Shown: positions 14,909 to 20,334 of the stretch, in pieces
How the letters are laid out: each line of letters opens with the position of its first letter
Numbering within the stretch: the first letter of the stretch is position 1
Source: an uncultured Actinomyces sp.
Lineage (GTDB): Bacteria > Actinomycetota > Actinomycetes > Actinomycetales > Actinomycetaceae
DNA length: 20,334 bases
Reading direction: 5' to 3'
NCBI GenBank assembly: GCA_938028585.1
Contig: CALIZH010000252.1
Coordinates: 1-20,334, forward strand
Position numbers and translations under genes: made by a program
The notes under the pieces: generated by a model
Databases searched by the model: none
The model's input: the letters and a program-made list of their open reading frames with translations, nothing else
What the model was told of the DNA's origin: nothing

Positions 14909-16272
14909 TACTGACCCCCTTCCTGATTGGCCGAGGAATTGGCGGAATTATCGCCCGTGGAACCTTGGCCTTCTTGTCCCTGCTGGTTGTTCTGATTTTG
15001 CTCGCGTTCCTGCTGTTCCTTTTGCTGCTTCGCTTCGCGTTCCTTCTCCAAAGCGCGCTCGCGGGCATTCGATCGCAGGACTGACACGTAGGCGTCGATG
15101 TCACTGCGAGAAGTTCGAGTGACGGGCTCTTGTAGACGCTGCTGGTCGACCGCGGCAAGCTGATCGAGCTTCACATCAGTAATTTCCACCGCGTGCGAGA
15201 GATTCCACGACCCAATCGACTGCGGAATGCCTTGGTAGATCACCACAGCACCGTCTTTGCCCAGCACGTAGTACTGAGTTTGGGTCCACTTCCAGCCGAA
15301 CCATCCACCGATGACAACAGCAATGGCCGCAATCAATGAGACGAGGGGAAGTACCCACCCAAAGCGAGCGCGACGGGGGAGCTCAGGCTCGGCCTCGTCA
15401 TCTTGAGGAAGCGATTTCGTAGGCGCGGAAAGTGCGGCTGCACGCGCGGCTGCACCACCTCCGCCTCGGGTTGGAGCTAAGCGGTCCTTTGCGGCTGCAC
15501 CGACAACCTGGGGTGCGGCGGGAGGGTTGGTACCCGCTGGAACGATATCGGCGACAACGCAGGTGACGTTATCTGGGCCACCGGCAAGAAGCGCAAGGCG
15601 GATGAGCTCTTCGGCGCATTCGCCGGGGTCATGGACGTCGGTGAGAACTTCGGCGATCGTATCGGCAGAAACAACGCCGGAAAGTCCGTCAGAGCACAGG
15701 AGCCAGCGATCACCGACGATAGCTTCGCGCATGGTTTCATCGGGGGTGACATCGGCTTGGGAATCACCCAGAATGCGCATGACGACGTTGCGCTGAGGAT
15801 GGTGTTCGGCCTCTTCGGGAGTGATTTGACCGCTATCAACCAAGTACTGAACGAAAGAGTGGTCGGTGGTGACCTGGGTCAGAGTGTCCCCGCGCAGAAG
15901 GTATGCGCGCGAGTCGCCGATGTGGACCATCGCGAGTTTTCGGCCCGAACGCAAGATTGCGATGCAGGTCGTTCCCAAACCTGCGAGTTCAGGATCGTGT
16001 TGCGAGCGCTCGGAGAGTTCTTCGTGAGCGTCCATCAGGGCATCGCGAAGGAGCGGAAGAAGAGATTCTGCGGGGTGAGAGTCGGTGTCCAGAGGAACGA
16101 GGTGCGCCATCGCGACCGACGAGGCAATATCGCCGCCCGCAGGACCGCCCATTCCGTCGGCTAAAACCAGTAAATTTGCGCCCGCGTAGCCAGAATCTTG
16201 GTTATTTTGACGCACCAAGCCTACGTCGCTACGAGCGGCGTAGTGGAACTCGACGGGCTTGGATTGGGGCAT
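14908..16272 (-). CDS. pstP: PP2C-type serine/threonine phosphatase PstP
   Basis: A 454-residue membrane-anchored phosphatase, the usual antagonist of PknA and PknB. The PP2C domain fills residues 1-245: RSDVGLVRQNNQDS, metal-binding D39-G40 in LVLADGMGG, HIGDSRAYLLR, SDG at 194-196 and GGPDN at 231-235. A Gly/Ala linker leads to one membrane helix at about 305-327. An extracellular part of about 125 residues ends in a low-complexity tail dominated by Gln, Asn, Glu, Gly and Ser. The ATG at 16272 lies one base after the fhaB stop and the end overlaps rodA, so translation is coupled on both sides. The phosphatase catalytic set is complete. Confidence 0.95.
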   Translation of the reverse strand: MPQSKPVEFHYAARSDVGLVRQNNQDSGYAGANLLVLADGMGGPAGGDIASSVAMAHLVPLDTDSHPAESLLPLLRDALMDAHEELSERSQHDPELAGLGTTCIAILRSGRKLAMVHIGDSRAYLLRGDTLTQVTTDHSFVQYLVDSGQITPEEAEHHPQRNVVMRILGDSQADVTPDETMREAIVGDRWLLCSDGLSGVVSADTIAEVLTDVHDPGECAEELIRLALLAGGPDNVTCVVADIVPAGTNPPAAPQVVGAAAKDRLAPTRGGGGAAARAAALSAPTKSLPQDDEAEPELPRRARFGWVLPLVSLIAAIAVVIGGWFGWKWTQTQYYVLGKDGAVVIYQGIPQSIGSWNLSHAVEITDVKLDQLAAVDQQRLQEPVTRTSRSDIDAYVSVLRSNARERALEKEREAKQQKEQQEREQNQNNQQGQEGQGSTGDNSANSSANQEGGQ

Positions 16273-16273
16273 G

Positions 16274-16750
16274 TTACTTCACCAATTCAAGGGTGGTTTG
16301 GCCGATTCTGACGATGTCCCCAACATTTAATTCCCGAGGCGAAGTCAGCCTTTCGTCATCCACGAAAGTTCCGTTTCGTGACCCCAGGTCTTCGATCCAC
16401 CACTGACCATCTGCAGGAGTGAGCCGGGCATGCTGGGAAGAGGCGTATTCGTCTTCCAAAACGAGAGTTGACGAGGGGGAACGCCCAATGATGATGGGGG
16501 AGGCGCCCAGGGGGATGATTGTTCCAACGAGGGGGCCGCCGGTAAGAAGCAGGTTGCGTGGAGCTGTGCCGGTTTTTGCGCGACGAGACTCACGTCGTTT
16601 GCGATCCGCATCCTTTCGTCCCTTTCCGCGCGGGGTCACAACAGTGCCGAAAATATCTCGGCGCAGGGTTGAGACCGCTCCCAAGACCAGGAGCCAGAGG
16701 AATACAAGGTATCCCAATCGGAAGAGGGTAAAGGTGAGATCAGAAGTCAC
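16274..16750 (-). CDS. fhaB: FHA-domain membrane protein FhaB (FipA)
   Basis: A 158-residue protein with one N-terminal membrane helix at about 8-29, a very basic linker (about 40-65) and a C-terminal FHA domain at about 75-155. The phosphothreonine-binding residues are visible: G89-R90, S105 and H107 in SSQHARL, and N126-G127 in SRNGTF. In mycobacteria this protein links division proteins such as FtsZ and FtsQ in a phosphorylation-dependent way. It is read here as a reader of PknA/PknB marks. The start is a GTG at 16750 forming a 4-base overlap (GTGA) with the fhaA stop. Confidence 0.93.
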   Translation of the reverse strand: MTSDLTFTLFRLGYLVFLWLLVLGAVSTLRRDIFGTVVTPRGKGRKDADRKRRESRRAKTGTAPRNLLLTGGPLVGTIIPLGASPIIIGRSPSSTLVLEDEYASSQHARLTPADGQWWIEDLGSRNGTFVDDERLTSPRELNVGDIVRIGQTTLELVK

Positions 16751-17448
16751 TGGGCATCCTCACTTTGCGGGTGCGTCCAGAACAAGATACGGGTGCGGCC
16801 GATGGTGATCTGGTTTCCGTCAAGAAGGGTCGCCGCGTCGATGCGGTGTCCTTCGACGAAGGTACCATTTGTCGAGCCCAGATCGGTAGCAATAACGCCG
16901 GTTGGGGTGATACGAAGTTCCAGGTGACGGCGAGAAACTCCCGAATCGGCGACGGTAATGTCGGCCTCGGTCCCGCGGCCAATGACGGTGACGGGTTCGG
17001 TGAGGAGCCACTTCTCTCCGTCGACGTCAATGATGGGGTGCTCGGGTGAAGGTGACGAGGCCGTGGCCGGGGCCGCTGCGCCGCGTTCGTTGCGTGCCTG
17101 AACCTGGAGCTGGCCGGTGAATTCGTCGCTATCTTTTGTGAAGTCGATAGAGATCGGCCCGAGAAGTGAGTAGCCCTGAGACTGTGCGTAGTCGGTGGCT
17201 TGCTGAACGAATTCGTCGGAAAGAATATCGAGGTCGCCCAGTGCGTTCATGTCCGAAGGCGCCATACGAATGGTGAAGTGATTCGGTGCGATTGCACGCT
17301 CCGTTGACAGTTCTTGAACGTGGTCGTCCATCGCGCGTTTGAGTGCAGAGGTAACGTCAACGGCTTTGATCCCCGAACGGAACACACGAGAAAAAGCACC
17401 GTTTACGCCGCGCTCAACGGCGTTTTCAAAACGGTCAAAAATACCCAT
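16747..17448 (-). CDS. fhaA: DUF3662 and FHA domain protein FhaA
   Basis: A 233-residue cytoplasmic protein and the first gene of the operon. Residues 1-118 form the DUF3662 domain (start MGIFDRFENAVERGVNGAF, then a SALKRAMDDH helix). A linker of only about 20 residues follows, then an FHA domain at about 140-225 with G157-R158, S172-R-R-H175 and N194-G195. In mycobacteria FhaA binds the phosphorylated pseudokinase domain of MviN/MurJ and so curbs wall synthesis at poles and septa. The short linker makes this protein less than half the length of mycobacterial FhaA. The ATG at 17448 has AAGGA 9 bases upstream. The operon promoter should lie in 17449-17600; I see no clear hexamer pair. Confidence 0.93.
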   Translation of the reverse strand: MGIFDRFENAVERGVNGAFSRVFRSGIKAVDVTSALKRAMDDHVQELSTERAIAPNHFTIRMAPSDMNALGDLDILSDEFVQQATDYAQSQGYSLLGPISIDFTKDSDEFTGQLQVQARNERGAAAPATASSPSPEHPIIDVDGEKWLLTEPVTVIGRGTEADITVADSGVSRRHLELRITPTGVIATDLGSTNGTFVEGHRIDAATLLDGNQITIGRTRILFWTHPQSEDAQ

Positions 17449-17490
17449 GTCATCTGTTCCTTATTCGCGGTCTTCCTCTTTCCTGAGACA

Positions 17491-17512
17491 TATCGACGCT
17501 CAAAGTATCGAC
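17491..17512. repeat. Direct repeat TATCGAC in the fhaA upstream region
   Basis: TATCGAC occurs at 17491-17497 and again at 17506-17512, a period of 15 bases, 43-64 bases upstream of the fhaA start. It could be a paired operator for the operon or chance; there is no other support. Confidence 0.3.
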
Positions 17513-17613
17513 AGGTCTACACGGGTATTTTACCGTTTCGGCCACAATTGGGCGGAGTGAAGTCACCGTGTGGAGCCATGTCAAGGTGTTGTTGAAATGT
17601 GTTTGCCACCTGT

Positions 17614-17641
17614 TTGCTGTATCAACTAGCGCTGTTAAACT
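17614..17641 (+). promoter_or_regulatory. Putative promoter of the surface protein gene
   Basis: TTGCTG (17614-17619) and TAAACT (17636-17641) are separated by 16 bases and lie 28 bases before the ATG at 17669. GGAGA 4-5 bases before that ATG serves as ribosome-binding site. The match is moderate and made by eye. Confidence 0.4.
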
Positions 17642-17668
17642 CGTGGAAGATCACTGAAATGGAGACGC

Positions 17669-20308
17669 ATGAACCGGTTCAGTAGTACCCCCCACCCGCA
17701 GTATGCGCAGCGTAGTTCTCGACGGAGGAGTCGTGCTCGCTACGCTCTGGTTTCGTGCATCCTGACAACGCTGGTTACTCTTCCAGGAGTAGCGAGTTTT
17801 CAATCAAGGGCAGTAGCAGATGCTCCCCTAGAAACTCCGGGTGCCGCAAGCATTACGCTCTCGCGTTCTCAGGGGCGTATTGGTCAGGCCGTCCTCAATG
17901 ACTCAGAAACCGACCGCACAACGGTTGTGCCGGATAATTCCTACTTCGGTGTGATCAAAGGGATGGAATCCTACAATTCCGCTGATTCGAATGAAAGCTC
18001 TGTTCCTTACAGGGCTGGGTATTCCCAAAAGTGGTTGGACGCTTCTGTCGCGCAGAACGATTACTGGTCCTACATCACTCGCGGTATTGCATGGGAGTAT
18101 CACTTGGCCAGTGTCTACCAGTACCCCTATTACGGCGATTACACGCCCTACGCAATTTCCGCATCAACGACTAGTGCACTGGGCTATAAGCCCAATAACC
18201 CCGGAACGGTGTCCTTGAATGACACCTTCCTCATCGGCACGGTGCGACACAATAATTTCCCGATCTCCTCAAAGATCCACTGGGTCCACTCTTCCTTCGA
18301 TATCCGCCTGGGAGACCTCGAAGAATCGTTCCCCTTCGATCAACACGAAACCGACAATGACACCGACACGACTGCGGTTGCTCGCACGGGGGGTCCCTAT
18401 AAGTTGATTTCGCGTGCTTCTGCTCCCCGAACCTGTCCAACGAACGCTCCCTACTATGCTCTGACCCGCGAAAATGGTGACGGAGTCTGGTACTGCTATA
18501 GCTTTGTGGGTGAAGGTAAGGGTGATCGCGATATCTACACCGATTACCCCAACTACTATCCGCAGTCAGCGGGGAAGCCCGATCAGACACCCGCATCTGA
18601 TGACGTCTTGTCCATTACGAAGACAACCTCCGATCGGACCATTACTGTTGATGGGATCCCTTACCGCCTAGTGCTTTTTGGTTTTGTCCCCAGTGCCGAT
18701 GGAACCTGCCCCGCAAAGCCTCCGGCGGATGCAACGCCGGTTTCTACCTTTGCGACGAAGGAAAATCAGAGCTCTTTCGGGTGCCTCTACGGATCTTTTA
18801 GCCAAGAACGTTACGTGCGAGTGGCGAAGAAGATTAGCGAAGAGTCTGCGGCCGTTGGGACAACAATTCCCCGATTCGGCTTTACAACCCTAGGTGTGGG
18901 TGACTGGACTTCTCCGACTGGGACCCCTCTGTCGCTTTATGAACAGGTGGACTCCTTCGTTGACTGGTCTTCTTTTGCGGATTCGCCGCTGACCCCGACC
19001 GGCTATGGTGAAAGTGGCATTGTGACAAGTGGCTACCAGGCCTTCATTCCCGGGTATTCGGAGTTTGTTATTGCGGAAACCGGTCCGACAATTCCAGGTA
19101 AAAGACCCCTGCGATTTGGCGAACCCGGCTACTTCGGTCCGTGGAAAGTGAGCGATGACCCCAATGCCGCTCGCTGGCAGCTCAAAGATGTGACCTGCCT
19201 GAACGGCGTGGGTGAACGCGTCAATGTCAGTCGTGACCCCTTCACAGGAGGCGTCGATTTCTCAGAGGTTGCACCGGCACATTCTGTTGCTGCACTGCCC
19301 ATTACCTGCACCTTTACCAATGAACAGAAGGCTCCCAAGCTGCGCATTGAGAAGGCCCTTGAAAGCGTTGAAGGTGCGACGACGGACGATATCACCGTCA
19401 CGTACCGTATTACTGCAACAAATGACGGTACTATCGCGGGAACAACCGGACGTCTGGTTGATACCCCGCAGTTTGCTCCCGGGCTCACAGTGCGTTCAGT
19501 AGCGATTGCTGAATCTCTTGATGCTCTTGGGCGCGCACGTCAGCAAGGTGCGGCCTCGTCCTACGTGCTCACTACGGGAACCAATGTTGAAGCCGGCAAG
19601 TCTGCCACGTGGTACATCCGTATGAAGGTTCGCAGGGATCGCAATGCCTCGGATTATAACGAGGCTTCCTTGGACTGCAAGACGACGAAGGATCGCCTGA
19701 CTCCAAAGAATGGTTTGTATAACGTCGTCAGCGGTCCCTACGACCATGATGGAGTGAGCAATAACGAGGCATGTGCTCCGGTTCGTCCGCGTACCATCCG
19801 CGTCGAGAAGGCCGGGACTCAGCCCATTGGTCAGAGGAATGAGGACGGTACCTACCCCTTGGAGGGTGCAGCGTTTGCGATCTATGACAACGAGGCGCTG
19901 AGCGGTACCCCCGTGAGCGTCCTCGAGGGTGGATCTGCTTTCGTCAGCGCACCACTGGAAGTAGACCGCTCGTATTGGCTGGTCGAAACGCGTGCCCCAG
20001 CAGGTCATGTTTTGTTGCCGCGTCCCATTCCCTTCCACATCAGCGTTGGGACTGATTCCGCTGCCTCGACGGTGATTACGACCGATTTTGGCGCCGATGA
20101 AGGATTCACCTCCGTGCGAGTTCTGCCCGCAAAGGTCGGTACAGGGGATGCCGCTCTTCCGGGTATCCGCGTCGTAGATACGCAAGTTGGTCATCTGCCC
20201 CTGTCGGGGTCAACGGGTATCTACCCGTACCTCGGTGCCGGTGCGGTACTGATGGTCGCAGCTGGTGCGATTCTGTGGATGAAGCGTCGCGAAGGGCTTG
20301 AAGCCTAA
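17669..20308 (+). CDS. Wall-anchored surface protein (SpaA/pilin-related) with LPLSG sorting signal
   Basis: An 879-residue exported protein. An Arg-rich N-terminus and hydrophobic stretch (about 25-50, ending near AVADA) form the signal peptide. Residues 55-545 are a large Tyr/Ser/Thr-rich region I cannot assign. It holds two similar cysteine pairs opening with a CP motif, C256-C276 and C347-C372, and a further pair C510-C547. From 555 to 660 there is a DUF11-like beta domain (RIEKALESV, YRITATNDGTIAG). From 708 to 795 there is a SpaA-like prealbumin domain (RVEKAGTQPI, GAAFAIYDNE, and VETRAPAGH with the usual isopeptide-type Glu). The end is a sortase signal: LPLSG at 843-847, a hydrophobic helix and MKRREGLEA. 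It should be linked to the wall or built into a fimbria and serve adhesion; the ligand is unknown. No pilin-type sortase is visible beside it. Confidence 0.88.
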   Translation: MNRFSSTPHPQYAQRSSRRRSRARYALVSCILTTLVTLPGVASFQSRAVADAPLETPGAASITLSRSQGRIGQAVLNDSETDRTTVVPDNSYFGVIKGMESYNSADSNESSVPYRAGYSQKWLDASVAQNDYWSYITRGIAWEYHLASVYQYPYYGDYTPYAISASTTSALGYKPNNPGTVSLNDTFLIGTVRHNNFPISSKIHWVHSSFDIRLGDLEESFPFDQHETDNDTDTTAVARTGGPYKLISRASAPRTCPTNAPYYALTRENGDGVWYCYSFVGEGKGDRDIYTDYPNYYPQSAGKPDQTPASDDVLSITKTTSDRTITVDGIPYRLVLFGFVPSADGTCPAKPPADATPVSTFATKENQSSFGCLYGSFSQERYVRVAKKISEESAAVGTTIPRFGFTTLGVGDWTSPTGTPLSLYEQVDSFVDWSSFADSPLTPTGYGESGIVTSGYQAFIPGYSEFVIAETGPTIPGKRPLRFGEPGYFGPWKVSDDPNAARWQLKDVTCLNGVGERVNVSRDPFTGGVDFSEVAPAHSVAALPITCTFTNEQKAPKLRIEKALESVEGATTDDITVTYRITATNDGTIAGTTGRLVDTPQFAPGLTVRSVAIAESLDALGRARQQGAASSYVLTTGTNVEAGKSATWYIRMKVRRDRNASDYNEASLDCKTTKDRLTPKNGLYNVVSGPYDHDGVSNNEACAPVRPRTIRVEKAGTQPIGQRNEDGTYPLEGAAFAIYDNEALSGTPVSVLEGGSAFVSAPLEVDRSYWLVETRAPAGHVLLPRPIPFHISVGTDSAASTVITTDFGADEGFTSVRVLPAKVGTGDAALPGIRVVDTQVGHLPLSGSTGIYPYLGAGAVLMVAAGAILWMKRREGLEA

Positions 20309-20334
20309 GAATTAGATGAAGGAGGGGGCGCCCG
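20309..20334 (+). other. Purine-rich end of window, possible ribosome-binding site
   Basis: GAAGGAGGGGG occurs 10 bases or so after the surface protein stop. It may be the ribosome-binding site of a following plus-strand gene, for example a further surface protein or a sortase, but the window ends before any start codon. Confidence 0.3.

Noticed and set aside
14908..15080. Low-complexity tract at the 3' end of pstP as a possible frameshift or insertion
   Set aside because: The frame runs uninterrupted to a stop that overlaps rodA, and a Gln/Asn/Gly-rich tail is a plausible natural end for this extracellular part.
19496..20194. 232-codon minus-strand open frame
   Set aside because: It lies wholly inside the surface protein gene, whose frame has domain and sorting-signal support.

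Overview
The window looks like a chromosomal segment of a moderately high-GC actinobacterium, most likely of the Actinomyces/Schaalia group (family Actinomycetaceae). This is inferred from the order ppiA - rhomboid - crgA - DUF881 - sortase - pknB - pknA - pbpA - rodA - pstP - fhaB - fhaA, which is the conserved near-origin block of Actinobacteria, together with many GTG starts and a large wall-anchored pilin/adhesin-type protein. No database search was possible; every family call is from motif reading.

Left part (1-5550). The minus strand carries the N-terminal 307 codons of an unusual S-adenosylhomocysteinase-like protein that runs off the left edge. A plus-strand HAD-IIB phosphatase and a small three-helix membrane protein follow. 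They face a minus-strand single-helix membrane protein across a terminator hairpin. Next come three plus-strand genes close together: cyclophilin, a rhomboid protease with an N-terminal zinc finger, and a DUF4213/DUF364 protein.

Middle (5551-8472). A 577-base AT-rich gap holds two clusters of DnaA-box-like nonamers, two of them matching the consensus exactly, around a very AT-rich core. It resembles a replication origin, although no dnaA or dnaN lies in the window. Two hairpins then lead into crgA (minus). crgA diverges from DUF881, a class E-like sortase and a 50-residue membrane protein, which end in a strong GC hairpin.

Right part (8480-17448, minus). A tightly coupled seven-gene operon runs fhaA, fhaB, pstP, rodA, pbpA, pknA, pknB. 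All junctions are overlaps of 1 to 28 bases or gaps of 1 base. It encodes one growth and division control module: two kinases and their PP2C phosphatase, two FHA phosphothreonine readers, and a SEDS glycosyltransferase with its class B transpeptidase. CrgA, DUF881 and the sortase upstream also act at the envelope.

Right end (17669-20308, plus). A divergently transcribed 879-residue surface protein has a signal peptide, disulfide-type cysteine pairs, a DUF11-like and a SpaA-like domain, and a C-terminal LPLSG sorting signal. The last 26 bases hold only a purine-rich, ribosome-binding-site-like stretch. I saw no tRNA, rRNA, CRISPR array, insertion sequence or clear prophage gene.
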